NCBI GenBank assembly: GCA_007182875.1
Contig: AP019514.1
Span: 1,116,001 to 1,180,000, forward strand
Reading direction: 5' to 3'
Length of the DNA: 64,000 nt
Origin: Vreelandella sulfidaeris
Lineage (GTDB): Bacteria > Pseudomonadota > Gammaproteobacteria > Pseudomonadales > Halomonadaceae
The notes under the pieces were generated by a model that did no database searches, was not told the DNA's origin, and saw only the letters and a program-made list of their open reading frames with translations. The position numbers and the translations under genes are program-made. The stretch's first letter is position 1; each line of letters starts with the position of its first letter. Below are positions 28,305 to 38,755 of this stretch, one piece after another.

Positions 28305-28484
28305 TCAATTGGGGTTAAAGATCGGCGGGAAGCTCATGCGGGGAACGGGGCATAGGCGCAGCTCGGTGCGATACAGCTGGCCCTTGGCCATGACGTAGGT
28401 CTGGGCAAAGGTTTGATCGTTGGTGAGCAGTCGTTCCGTCAACTGGGTTAATGCGATATCTAAATCGGGGCTAAGAGAGGCCAT
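28305..28484 (-). CDS. Small hypothetical protein of the recombination operon
   Basis: 59 residues from ATG 28484 (MASLSPDLDIALTQLTERL), helical, ending FPPIFNPN. It lies 13 bp upstream of the ERF gene on the same strand. No family recognised. Its position between the terminator and erf makes it the first gene of that operon. Confidence 0.6.
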   Translation of the reverse strand: MASLSPDLDIALTQLTERLLTNDQTFAQTYVMAKGQLYRTELRLCPVPRMSFPPIFNPN

Positions 28485-28504
28485 GGTGTGCTCCACGTAA
28501 AGCA

Positions 28505-28532
28505 AAAGCCCAGCCTGTTAGGGGCTGGGCTT
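28505..28532 (-). terminator. Terminator between DUF932 gene and recombination operon
   Basis: AAGCCCAGCC-TGTTAG-GGCTGGGCTT hairpin; on the minus strand it is followed by TTGCTTTACG, with a short T stretch. It would end the DUF932 transcript. Confidence 0.7.
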
Positions 28533-28602
28533 ATCGCGCTATCCAATGAGGGGTAAGACAAAAACTAAGAAAATTAGCAGCAAAATCATGAGAAACAGCA
28601 TG

Positions 28603-29567
28603 TCAGCTCACCAGCGCAAGGGCTGTTTGCAATGCCTCCTGCTTCAACTGGGCCCCTTGGCCAAACCACGCTGAATCGAGCTGGTATCGTTGCTACGCGC
28701 ACGCTTGTCATGATCCACGTATTCGGTAACGGCATTGAGCAAGCCCCAGGCGGTGTCTTTGGCTGTGTCGAGGTGAGAACCGCGGCCTTCGCCGTGGTAG
28801 AGCTTCTGTACCTTGTTGAGTGCCCGGTAGTTAGGCAGTTTGGAAGGATCGTCTATCGGCTTATCGATCCCACAGAGCACCGATTGAAAATATTGCTGCG
28901 CCTCCTCGGTGGTCGATCTTGCGTTCCGATAACGCCTTCATGCGGTACATGAAGTCATTCCACTGGGAAACGGAAATACCCAGCTGGCTTTTACCGCACG
29001 GGGATCGAACTCCGACCGGTGGGGTACCTTAACCGCCTGCGACGTTCCATCGACGGCGATCTGCAGCGTGTTGTTACACACCACCCGTACTGTGGTGGTG
29101 TCGCCATGGTGGCCAGCGTGCCATCACAGGACGTTGCCAACAGCAGGTAGTCGTTAACCTCATCCTGGTTTTCAGCGAGGTACTTAAGCCACTGCGCGCC
29201 AAGGCCCAGAACTTCCGACCGCCTTTAAGTACCCCTGCGGTTTCCAGTTCATACCCGGCGTATTCGGTGAGATCGCGGTAGAACTCCAGTATCTCCTCGG
29301 GCTGCACCACCTTGTAGCGCTGGGACACCACCGATAGCGGCGCTTTGGTATCCGAGCGGTAGAGCACTTTCTGTTCAGGGAACGAGTGGATACTGCCCAA
29401 GTGGCTGGCACCCTCGGCAATAAAGCGTACCGGTGCTTCTTCAATATGCCAGTTCATTCCGGCCTGTTGCTGCCAGACTTCTAACGGTTGTTGACGTGAT
29501 AGCTGTTGCCCCAGGCCGTGCCAAGGGTAGCGCCGACGTAGGCCATTTGTTCAATGAGATGAGCCAT
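28603..29567 (-). CDS. DUF932 phage/plasmid-like protein, frameshifted
   Basis: About 320 residues, DUF932 family (TIGR03299-type phage/plasmid protein). From ATG 29567, behind AGGAGT, it begins MAHLIEQMAYVGAT. Conserved parts are SDTKAPLSVVSQRYKVVQPE, ILEFYRDLTEYAGYELETAG and KFWALARSG. The C-terminal end reads WGLLNAVTEYVDHDKRARS and finishes LQTALALVS at stop 28603-28605. Shifts near 29510, 29180, 29000, 28900 and 28670 break it. The function is unknown; such genes travel with the exonuclease/ERF pair in conjugative elements. Confidence 0.85.
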
Positions 29568-29590
29568 GGTGAAAACTCCTAGCAATACAA

Positions 29591-29617
29591 AAGCGCTGAC
29601 GTTAATCGTCAGCGCTT
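29591..29617 (-). terminator. Terminator after the zinc-ribbon gene
   Basis: AAGCGCTGACG-TTAAT-CGTCAGCGCTT hairpin followed by TTTTG on the minus strand. It lies 57 bp beyond the zinc-ribbon gene stop. Confidence 0.85.
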
Positions 29618-29673
29618 CATGGTTGGAAAGTATGGGGTATATCGCTTAGATGGGACGCATTAGCGAGGTGCGG

Positions 29674-29997
29674 TCAAGGGTGGGGTAATTGCCGGAACGC
29701 ATGACCGCACGATACGCATAGCCAAGGTGTTCCTTCACCGAGTGGCAGCTTTTGGGTGAAAACAGCGTTGCGACGCGCGAGCCTGCCTGGCTACCGGACA
29801 CAGCCCCATCACAGCAGCGGGCAGTTTGGCTAACGGGAAGCGGGAGGAGGCCATCGATAAAGGGGCGTTGAGGTATAGGTCGCACGATACGCACCAATGG
29901 CACCGCCCACGAGGCTGCTGCCCACCGTGCCGATGCGTTGGGCAGTTTCAAGGTTAAGCGTGCAAGCGGCTGCACAGCGTAGGCAAAGTGGGGACAT
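29674..29997 (-). CDS. Small zinc-ribbon/glycine-zipper protein, frameshifted
   Basis: About 108 residues. The N terminus MSPLCLRCAAAC holds a CxxC; the middle is rich in small residues (IGTVGSSLVGGAIGAY); the C terminus CVSCGHAFRQLPHP holds a second CxxC. Two half zinc ribbons around a glycine-zipper segment are known from small proteins of integrative elements. ATG 29997 has AGGAGTG upstream. Shifts near 29880, 29810 and 29740 separate the parts. Function unknown. Confidence 0.6.
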
Positions 29998-30122
29998 AAA
30001 CAACACTCCTATAGGCGTCAAAGTGATCCCGTGTGCAGGATTCATAGGAGTGATATAGATCTGTAATTTTTGGATTTTCACTTCATTCCAGTCGCATGGA
30101 AGGTGGCAAATCCAGTGTCACG

Positions 30123-30924
30123 TTACGCTGCATCGTTTGGCCGATGTAATGTGTCAAAGCGCTCCTTTAGCTTTTCAACCTTAACCCAACTTGTTCTCGA
30201 ATTTTTGATGGTATTTAGTATTCTTCTTTTAAGGCGGAGTGCATCCCTTTGGAAGCGCGGATAAGTGACCACGTGCATCATAGGGTCATCACCCTGAAGC
30301 CTATATTTTTAGCAACCTTTGCAGCTCGACGAAACTCTTGCTTTTTCAGTTTCTAGGCTGTTTATATCAATGGTAGAAACCACAAAATCTCCGCCTGGAT
30401 TAGTACGTGGGATAAAAGAGTATTCTCCTGCTAACGTCACTCCTCTGAAAGTAGACCTCGCTGGTTCAAGCAGCTGATTGTAAGAGCTTGCCGCCTTTGA
30501 AACATCACGCAGGTACCGATGGCAATTTGCAATGGCACGCTGAAGCTCAGGCGTATAATCCCAGCTATACTCATTAATATCGATCAAATCCCTGTAATCG
30601 AACTTGCTAATAACATCGGGAAAGGGAACACCAATAACATAACCTTTTTCGTCCGGGTTTTGGGTCTTAAACCCTTCTTCTGCTGCAATGAACTCATGCT
30701 CTATCTGTGAGAGATCATTATAGATATATCGTTTTGCCTCTCTATTGTTTTAGACATCTCGGGCCATTTTGCGACGAAGTACGGCTTATCGAATAATCTC
30801 TTCTGCAGGGCGGTGCTCTTTTATAGCCCACAAAGCCAAGCGCAAAACCTGCCATGCCAGCTACAGCGGATACAATAGCGCCAATGTCGGTAAGAACATC
30901 CAGATAAGAAAGTGGCTCGGGCAT
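30123..30924 (-). CDS. Hypothetical membrane-anchored protein, frameshifted
   Basis: About 265 residues. ATG 30924 lies behind GGAGGTGAG. The N-terminal segment IGAIVSAVAGMAGFALGFVG is a membrane anchor. The soluble part includes KPYFVAKWPEMSKTIER, SWDYTPELQRAIANCHRYL and GEYSFIPRTNPGGDFVVS. The C-terminal helix ends DTLHRPNDAA. Shifts near 30815, 30735, 30640 and 30330-30270 break it. I do not recognise a family. It is a single gene divergent from the umuC remnant. Confidence 0.55.
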
Positions 30925-31119
30925 AGTCTCACCTCCGTAAGTTATGCAAGACTTTAGGCGCAGACACATATGGCACTTCCTATAAAGATTAGTACTTTCT
31001 CCGTCGGTAAGATGAAAATAAAATCAGTAACCAATTCGTGCCTTTGCTCATCAACAACAAGCGGTATGTAACTCATCACTGACTTTCATGCCACCCAGGC
31101 ACGATTAAAACAACTGTCG

Positions 31120-31856
31120 GTAACTAAGCTGAGGAGCGTGGCACACCGTGCCAGTGAACGATTAAGAGTAATGGGCATGAGAGCGCATGGCAGCTACGCG
31201 AAGCAGACCCGAAGCGTATTAGGCAGCGCTATAGTGTGATGCAGGAACGCATCGTATGGGAGCTACGCGGGCAATCCGCCATTCAGCTCGATGACATGAG
31301 TCTACCCAAGTAACAGACCATGGTATCGCGCTCATTCGGCAGGCTAACCGATAATCCCACGACCCGCGCAAAGCCTTAAGGCAACACGCCGACAGAGCAG
31401 CCGAAAAGCTGCGCAAACAGCACAGCTTTACTAGCGCCGTCATAGTGTTTATCCGCACCAACCCGTTTCCGTACCGGATTTTTAATACCCCCAACGTGTC
31501 GATCCCTGGTGCGGCGCACCGATGACAGCCACGACATCATCGCATCAGCGGTACAAGGATTAAGGCGTCTATGGCGAAAAGGTTATGCCTACCACAAAGC
31601 AGGCCTGATGCTGCTCGACCTTTCCCCAAAGGCTAATTGGCAGCTTACCTCACTGAAACTCCGCAAACCGACGAAGAGGCTAAGCGAAGCGAACGCCTCA
31701 TGGCGACGGTAGACAAGCTAAATCGCGAACTGGGTAAGGGGGCGGTACAGCTAGGCCTACCCGTAAAGGCAATGCCTGGTCGTTGCGTAGTGAGCGACGC
31801 ACACCGCGATACACTACCCAGTGGAACGAGTTAATGATCGTCAGGTGGGACTATCA
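31120..31856 (+). pseudogene. umuC: UmuC C-terminal fragment (DNA polymerase V)
   Basis: Matches only the C-terminal half of the Y-family polymerase subunit UmuC: LREADPKRIRQRYSV, QERIVWELRGQSAIQLDDM, VSRSFGRLT, HADRAAEKLRKQHSF, VFIRTNPF, GYAYHKAGLMLLDLSP and YTTQWNELMIVR. The catalytic palm and fingers (the first half) are absent upstream, and no umuD is present. It also has several frameshifts. Missing the catalytic half cannot be a base-calling error, so this is a true remnant. Confidence 0.85.
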
Positions 31857-32510
31857 CGCTTTAATGGTGCTGGTCATGCTATGGGAAGTGTCATTTAAGA
31901 AAGAAAGTACTGGCCGGCATGATTATATGAGCAGATGCCGAGCCTAAAAGGCTTTTATTCATCTTATTGAAAAAATGGAATTATTTTTATTAAAAGGAGA
32001 GCTTACAAAGTTGTCATGACCTGTCAGCAATCCGCTTACCATGCGGGTTTTGCCACTGGATACTAAAACTATCGACCTGGTTTAAATGACGGTAATAGTA
32101 TTATGCTCCTTTTAGAGATTAGAAATAGTATCCATGAAGGAGGCCTACAAGCCGACGACCTTTCCTCAAGACGATAACCGAGAGTCCTGATAAGCCATGC
32201 TCTTATACTCATGGCAAAACAACCAAGTGTCTTTTATCGCTTAGCAAGGCGTGCTTGTAACACGCCTTACGGATAGCCCTGTAGAACCCCGCTATACAAC
32301 GCTAAAGCGATAAGATACCGAGTATGACTGGGCTCGCATGATGCTCACAACCGCCTGCTAGGGCATTTCCTGTTACGCCGAGGATAAGCGCGTCTGCTAA
32401 CGCGTTATCACTTCAGCGTTTTCTATCTATCCCATGATCACACTTTTGCTACGGGTAATTACACGGCATCTACGCCGTGGGTATTTCCGTGCGTGAGTGT
32501 TAGGAGTTTG
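31857..32510. other. Long non-coding stretch before the satellite-like module
   Basis: No supported gene over 650 bp. It holds AGCC-TAAA-AGGCTTTT (near 31939-31957), a terminator-like hairpin, and AAGGCGTG-CTTGTAA-CACGCCTT (32246-32268). A CACGGC-ATCTAC-GCCGTG hairpin lies at 32462-32479, just before the next gene. Its length and hairpins would suit an origin, a packaging site or an RNA gene, but none is proven. Confidence 0.4.
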
Positions 32511-33197
32511 ATGATGAACACTAATCTACCGAACGTAGGTCAACGCAATCGTAAACGCCATCCTGCTAACCCGGCACTAAAGCTATTCTGGGAATGCCGT
32601 TACCAAAACATGCCTGTGCTTACCCATGAAGGGCCTTTGATAGAAAACTATCTAGAAATATTGCTTCGTATAATTAATCAAGCAAGCCAAGACTGCCCGA
32701 GGTTATTCGCGGCCCGCATCGACTTACATTTTCCTGCACAGGGATATACGGGCTATACAGGCAATGACAACACCTGTATTGGCTCATTTATTAACCGTTT
32801 TCAGTGGGAGTTAGACATCGCAGGTATCAAGTTTCCCCACAAGATGCGTTACGTGTGGTGCCGTGAGCAGGTGACTAGCGTACATCATCATTACCATTTG
32901 CTGTTATTACTAAACAAGGATGCCTACCGGACGTTAGGCAAATATAAGGCTACCTCTGACGATTACCCCGAACATGACAACCTATACCAGCGCATTGTAA
33001 GAGCGTGGTCACACGCCATCAATTGGCCGGAGCAAGGAACACGTGGGCTGGTACACGCCACACCGTATAAATGGATTATCTACCGTGGCGACCAAGCAGC
33101 TTTCGCTGAAGTATTTTATGGAGCTAGCTACATGTGTAAGGCTTACTCAAAGCCTATCGGGCAAGGCATGCATTGTTTCGAGGGAAGTCGACGATAG
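32511..33197 (+). CDS. YagK/YfjJ-family (inovirus Gp2-like) protein
   Basis: 228 residues, intact, from ATG 32511 behind TTAGGAG. It matches the YagK/YfjJ C-terminal domain family: FAARIDLHFPAQGY near residue 70, SFINRFQWELD, RYVWCREQVTSVHHHYHLLL and GASYMCKAYSKPIGQG. The HHHYHLLL stretch resembles the HUH-type fold of replication proteins. This domain occurs in cryptic prophages, P4-like satellites and inoviruses. A role in replication initiation is an inference from that likeness. Confidence 0.82.
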   Translation: MMNTNLPNVGQRNRKRHPANPALKLFWECRYQNMPVLTHEGPLIENYLEILLRIINQASQDCPRLFAARIDLHFPAQGYTGYTGNDNTCIGSFINRFQWELDIAGIKFPHKMRYVWCREQVTSVHHHYHLLLLLNKDAYRTLGKYKATSDDYPEHDNLYQRIVRAWSHAINWPEQGTRGLVHATPYKWIIYRGDQAAFAEVFYGASYMCKAYSKPIGQGMHCFEGSRR

Positions 33198-33585
33198 CCA
33201 AATATTCCTTTTAAGCCGTAGGTCGCGATAATCTACCTCAAATGGAATAAGCGCTCAGCAAGCGTGCTGAGCGCTTAATTTCTTTGCACTACTCGGCATT
33301 ATAATGCGCTTCTTTTGATAGCTGAATAACAGCTTACCAACACCACTCCTGGTCAATTTAGCACGACAATGCATACTGAATATTGTATTGCCGATCTGCT
33401 TCAGTGCATTGAGACCCACCGAGTCTTCACCTTAATTGAAATCAAAAGCGCGAGATCTGCAACGGGTAGCATCTAGCCAAATGCCAAAAGTGAATAGAAA
33501 CTTTGCTAATGTTGCTATTAATAGCAAAATAGCAGCAATAGAGGTTAATTTTTATTTTTTTAATGGTTACAGCGATGAGGACACA
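33198..33585. other. Intergenic region with hairpin
   Basis: No gene seen. A strong hairpin AAGCGCTCAGCA-AGCG-TGCTGAGCGCTT at 33249-33276 followed by AATTTCTTT is a likely terminator for the YagK gene. Confidence 0.6.
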
Positions 33586-35113
33586 ATGCACACGAGTATA
33601 AATAAAGAAGAACATTGGCCAGCTTTTGATGAGCATTCGTTATTCGAGTCCATGAGTCGTGAAGTGGCCCAGCATGTCGAGGTGGCTCCAGAAATGGCGC
33701 GAACGACAGCACTGGGGCAATGGCAATGGCATGTCAGGGGCATTGATGTCGCTTATCCTAATGGCCACGTGGTCCCCGTATCGCTTTATCTTCTCACCAT
33801 TGCAAATAGTGGTGAGAGAAAGACGGCCTTGGAAGCCTGGTTCTTTAAACCCATTCGTGATTTTCAGGCTGTTCAGAAAAAAGAGGGCCAGCGATCCACT
33901 CAATTGTATCAGCGAGATCTGAAAAACTGGAAAAGTGACGAAAAGCTCTTGAAAAAACGAACCCAAGCCTTTGTCAATGGCGAATCTGTTAAAGAAATCG
34001 AGCAGAAACAAGCCGAATTGGATCGGCAACAACCTCAACCTACGCGTCTTCGCCAATTGATTTATGAAAATGTTACGCCAAGTGCCCTAACGTACAGCTT
34101 GCATGAAAATATCCCGTTGGCCTGCCTTGTCTCGAGCGAAGCAGGAAACATTTTGGAAGGGCAGGCATTTCGAGATCTTTATATGTTTAATTCCATATGG
34201 AGTGGCACCCCTCTAGATGTGGCGCGCCGGAGCTCTGAAAGCTTCACATTGGAAGATTCTCGGTTAAGTATGGCTTTGATGGCACAACCGAAAGTCATCG
34301 AAAGGTTTTTGGAAAAGCGAGGCAATGAGGCCAGGGATAACGGTTTTTTGTCGCGTTTGATCATGATCAAGCCAGCTTCATGGATTGGGAGCCGAATAGG
34401 CGGCAATCCTGTTGCTCCTAATACTGTGAAGGATTTCAACGAGCGCGTAACAAGTCTTCTCTCAGAAGCGTTCGCTATACTGGATAGTGACAGCCAACAG
34501 CGACGAATCCTGGAATTCACCGCGTCAGCCAAGATGCGCTGGCAAGAAATGCAACAAAGTATTGAGCAAGATATGGCGGAGCATGGAAAGTATTACCATG
34601 CTCGCGACCATGCCTCAAAGCTTATGGATAATGTCACTCGGATTGCCGCTATTCTCCACGTTCGAGGGGGTATGAAGGTGATATGGGCATCGGTGTTCTC
34701 GAGTATGCCCATCAGCTTTGTAAATGTTATTCCACCACTATTTGAAATATCTAGCTGGCGAGCCGGAAATTGTCACTGTAACAAATGAGCTCGTCAGGGA
34801 AATTCGACGCCTAGTGGATGCTAAAGAGGCAGGTAAATATCAGTTCAAAAACGTGGATTCGCCAAAAGGGAAGGGGGCAGACCAGAAATCCAAGCAAGCT
34901 TGAGCCGGCACTACAATTACTTACCCAGTTGGGGCACTTGAAGAAACTATCTCAAGGGCTGTACGAATTTTCAGAGACGATTCTTCTTAACACTCAACCT
35001 GAGTTAAAAATGGTATCGACTACCACATTGAAGAGCTTTTACGGTATGACGAACAAGAATTACAACATCGAGATCGGGGAAGATACATAGTTTTTGTAGA
35101 AGTGAGTAAATAG
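33586..35113 (+). CDS. YfjI/DUF3987-family protein, frameshifted at the C terminus
   Basis: About 505 residues. ATG 33586 has GAGGA upstream. DUF3987 signatures are visible: VSLYLLTIANSGERKTALEAW (a degenerate P-loop), LIYENVTPSALTYSLHENIP, CLVSSEAGNILEG, and ARDNGFLSRLIMIKPAS. DUF3987/YfjI proteins are primase-helicase-like replication proteins of satellites and islands. Shifts near 34665 and 34850 and a last one near 35010 move the end to 35113. Together with the YagK/YfjJ gene and AlpA it forms a satellite-like replication module. Confidence 0.8.
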
Positions 35114-35474
35114 CAAACTACTAAAAATTAAGTGCTTTCGTATTGAGAGTCCTGAGATTTCAACCTTCATTATAAGAAAATCCTTAAAGGCTTACAGACC
35201 ATCTCTGATACAACCATTCATAAGCAGGTGATTCAGGCATTTAGGTTTTGTCGAACCTTCGGAAAGCTAGCCATCCTGCGCAGAATGTGAGGCCGATTCT
35301 CATCGGCACTTCTGTATTTTCTGATTAAGCGATAAAGGCTCAGTACTTTCTTACATTATTGATTTTGAATAAAAACCATACGAATCGCGATTTTTACTAG
35401 AGCAGCACTTTGCCCGTTGAGTTGAGGTTAGGGGCTGGCTAAGATGTAGCCATCAATCAATGAGGAGCTACACG
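35114..35474. other. Intergenic region upstream of alpA
   Basis: No gene supported over 360 bp. Nothing distinctive apart from AT-rich runs near 35340-35400. Confidence 0.3.
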
Positions 35475-35686
35475 ATGCCAACTACTAACCAGTCACTTAC
35501 GATTTTGAGAATTCGCCAGCTTAGTGAAAGGCTTAGCATGAGCCGCTCATGGATCTACGAAAAATCAATCCAGATTCACCTCGGTATGACCCCTCATTTC
35601 CGAAGCCAATCAAGTTAGGCTCAGCTGCAGTAGGATGGTTTGAGTGTGACATAGATAACTGGTTAAAGAGCTTGATTACCGCTTAG
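35475..35686 (+). CDS. alpA: AlpA-family excisionase/regulator, frameshifted
   Basis: About 70 residues: MPTTNQSLTILRIRQLSERL, SMSRSWIYEK, then after one missing A near 35562 INPDSPRYDPSFPKPIKLG, VGWFECDIDNWLKS. This is the MerR-like winged-helix AlpA fold with the usual FPKPIKLG and W-x-D-I-x-x-W end. AlpA proteins activate the integrase or act as excision factors in P4-like islands. ATG 35475 is preceded by GAGGAG. It is too short in each raw frame to be found by length-based gene calling. Confidence 0.88.
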
Positions 35687-35698
35687 CTATCTGGAGGG

Positions 35699-36480
35699 TT
35701 ACTGTTTCTTATTAGCAAAGAATACATCTCTACATTCTTGGTTGTTTTTTAACCAACTAATAAGTTTTATTTCCGTTTCATCTTGAGTAAGAGGGAATAC
35801 TGATTTCAACCCACTTGTAAGGTAGTAATTATGAACATCTGACGCTAGCTTGGCAGCAGCTACTTTTGGGAAATCCATCCCTTTTCAGGTGCTTCTTTCG
35901 CTAGTAAATCCACGAAATGATTTCTTAGAGGTAACATAGCTTTGTTTTTCTCACTTCCGGCAGCTTGAGTGCGTTTTCTCACCTGCAATTCTAGTTCTTT
36001 TCGCTCCTGCTGTAGGAGGTGATGCTTAGCGTCTTTAAAGCTTAGTAATGCAGACCATGCTTTTTCTGACAAACCACTATCTACTAACAATTCAGCGCAA
36101 ATGATCCAGGTTGTAGCTACCGGGAACCATTCGCGATAACCTTCACTTCTAAATACAGGGGACAGTGTTGTACGCAAATGCTCTTCACAACGCATTGCAT
36201 TTAATCCTGACTTCAGCTGTTGAATGCAATAATGTAACTGTTCATGAAAAGGTCCAAATCATCTATCTTTGAAGGGTCTGAAACAGCGTTTTGTCCGTAA
36301 ATCAAGGCTTCATGGTAATGTTCATAGAGAAACCTTTTTCATCATCTACATGCTTGTGTAAAGGCCACTCCGAAAGCACGTAATAGAGGTCAGGGCCGAT
36401 GATGCAGCCTTGAGGATGATTCAAATCAACATGCGATGGAGTATCAGTATCAGGTAGTGGGTTTTAACTGTTGTTGTCAT
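35699..36480 (-). CDS. Hypothetical island protein, frameshifted
   Basis: About 255 residues, convergent with alpA. From ATG 36480 it reads MTTTVKT, then GCIIGPDLYYVLSEWPLHKH, then CEEHLRTTLSPVFRSEGYRE, WIICAELLVDSGLSEKAW, and a helix rich in K, E and Q. After a shift near 35875 it continues PKVAAAKLASDVHNYYLTSG to stop 35699-35701. Such proteins are common beside AlpA/YfjI in islands; no function is known to me. Confidence 0.55.
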
Positions 36481-36780
36481 GTTATCTCCCAGCATATTAG
36501 AGCAATACCATGCCATGATGAGGACTTTAAAGCGACTGTATAACGTCGATTTTCTTACTGAGGTTGTTTCTAAGCACTACCCACAAGGAAGCCATGAATT
36601 CGCGCCTTGAACTGTTACCAGATTTTCAAGGAAGCAATGAAAGTAACCATCGCTTGAGGGGTGATCTTTTGAACGTCAATAACGTCTTATCGTAGCGCAG
36701 CCCTAAGGTGTACTGAAGCCAGAGGGAGGTGTGTGTATCATGCCCTCCATATCAATGCCTTCTTACCTTGGAGATGCACC

Positions 36781-38755
36781 GTGAACACGGATAGTCACTC
36801 TCAGCTTGCTGCTTTTATCTGGTCTGTCGCTGACCTTCTGCGAGGCGATTTCAAGCAGTCCCAATATGGTCGCATCATTCTGCCGTTTACGCTGCTTCGG
36901 CGTTTGGAGTGTGTGTTGGCCCCACCAAGGCTGACGTGCTAGAGGACGCTTTACAGCACCAGAACAAGCCCGAAGCCGTGCGCGAAAAGCTATTGCTACG
37001 CGCTTCTGATCAGCCGTTTTACAATGCCTCACCGCTAACCCTGGGGAGCCTCTCAGATACCCAGACCAGCGACGACCTAATGAGCTATGTGCAGTCGTTC
37101 AGCCAGAGCGCTCGCGAGATCTTCGAGCACTTCGAGTTCGAAAGCTTTGTTCAGCAGCTCAGCGCGAATAACCTGCTTTACAAGGTGGTGCAGCAGTTTG
37201 CGGCTATTGATCTAAGCCCGTCACGGGTGACCAATCACGGCATGGGCGGCATCTTTGAAGAGTTGATTCGCAAGTTTGCCGAAAGCTCCAACGAAACCGC
37301 CGGGGAGCATTTCACGCCACGCGATATTGTTCATTTAACGACTTCTCTAGTACTCACCGGGCAAGAAGCCAAGCTTAAGCCGAATAGCATCGTTACCGTG
37401 TATGACCCAACGGCGGGCACTGGCGGCTTTCTTTCCGAGAGCGACGAGTATATTCAGCAGGTCAGCGAGAAGGTCACCGTCTCGCTGCACGGGCAGGAGC
37501 TCAACCCTGAGTCCTACGCCATCTGTAAGGGCGATATGCTGGTAAAGGGCAGGAGGTTGAACGGATCAAGCTGGGCAATACGCTTTCCGACGATCAACTG
37601 GCGGGCGAGCGCTTTGACTACATGCTCTCCAATCCGCCGTTTGGCGTTGAGTGGAAGAAGGTGCAGAAGCAGGTCACCGACGAGCACAAACACCGTGGCT
37701 ATGATGGTCGCTTTGGCCCTGGCCTGCCACGCGTTTCCGATGGTTCGCTGCTGTTTCTGATGCACCTGGTGGCCAAGATGCGCACCCGCCAAGACGGTGG
37801 CTCGCGCATTGGCATCATCCTTAACGGCTCGCCGCTGTTTACCGGCGGCGCGGGCAGTGGGGAATCCGAAATTCGCCGCTATCTGTTGCAACATGACATG
37901 GTGGAAGCCATCGTCGGCTTACCTACAGATATGTTCTATAACACCGGCATTGCCACCTATGTGTGGGTGCTCTCCAATAACAAGCCCGCCGAGCGCAAGG
38001 GCAAGGTGCAGCTGATTAACGCCGCTGGCCGCGCCAGCAAAATGCGCAAATCGCTGGGCAGTAAACGCCAGTACATGACCGACCGCGATATTGACGATAT
38101 CGTGCGGCTTTACGGCACTTTTGAAGAGACTAACGAGAGCAAGATTTTCCCCGTGGAAATCTTTGGCTATCGGCGCATTACCGTCGAGCGGCCACTGCGC
38201 CTCAACTTTGCAGCCAGCGCTGAGCGCTTGGCCAAACTCGATGACGAAAAGGCCATCCAAAAGCTGGATGACGCCGAGCAAGCTGCGCTCAAAGCCGCCT
38301 GCGAGCAATTAGGGGAGCAGCGGTACACTAACCGCGATACCTTCACCAAGGCGCTGATAAACGCTCTGAAAGCCGAAGGCTTAAAAGTTAGCGCGCCACT
38401 GCAGAAGGCGATACTCAGTGCGCTCTCTGAGCGTGACCCGGAAGCGGATACTTGCCTGGATAAAAACGGCAACCCCGAGCCGGACGCCGGTTTGCGCGAT
38501 AACGAAAACGTGCCCTATAACGAATCGGTGTTTGATTACTTCGAGCGTGAGGTAAAACCCCACGTACCCGATGCCTGGATAGATGAAGAAAAACGCGACG
38601 AGCTAGATGGCCGCATCGGCATTGTCGGCTTCGAGATACCGTTCAACCGCCACTTCTACCAGTTCACGCCGCCGCGCCCGCTAGAAGAGATCGACGCCGA
38701 CCTAAAAGCTTGCACTGACCGGATCAAGCAGATGATCGAGGGGCTGTCGGTATGA
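36781..38755 (+). CDS. hsdM: Type I restriction enzyme M subunit, frameshifted
   Basis: The adenine-N6 methyltransferase subunit of a type I restriction-modification complex, about 658 residues. GTG 36781 with TTGGAG upstream starts [22 protein letters not shown] motif: [10 protein letters not shown]. Catalytic motif: [22 protein letters not shown] is the family signature. Shifts near 36915 and 37545 split it. It overlaps hsdS (ATGA). It modifies host DNA and is needed by HsdR for cleavage. Confidence 0.96.
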
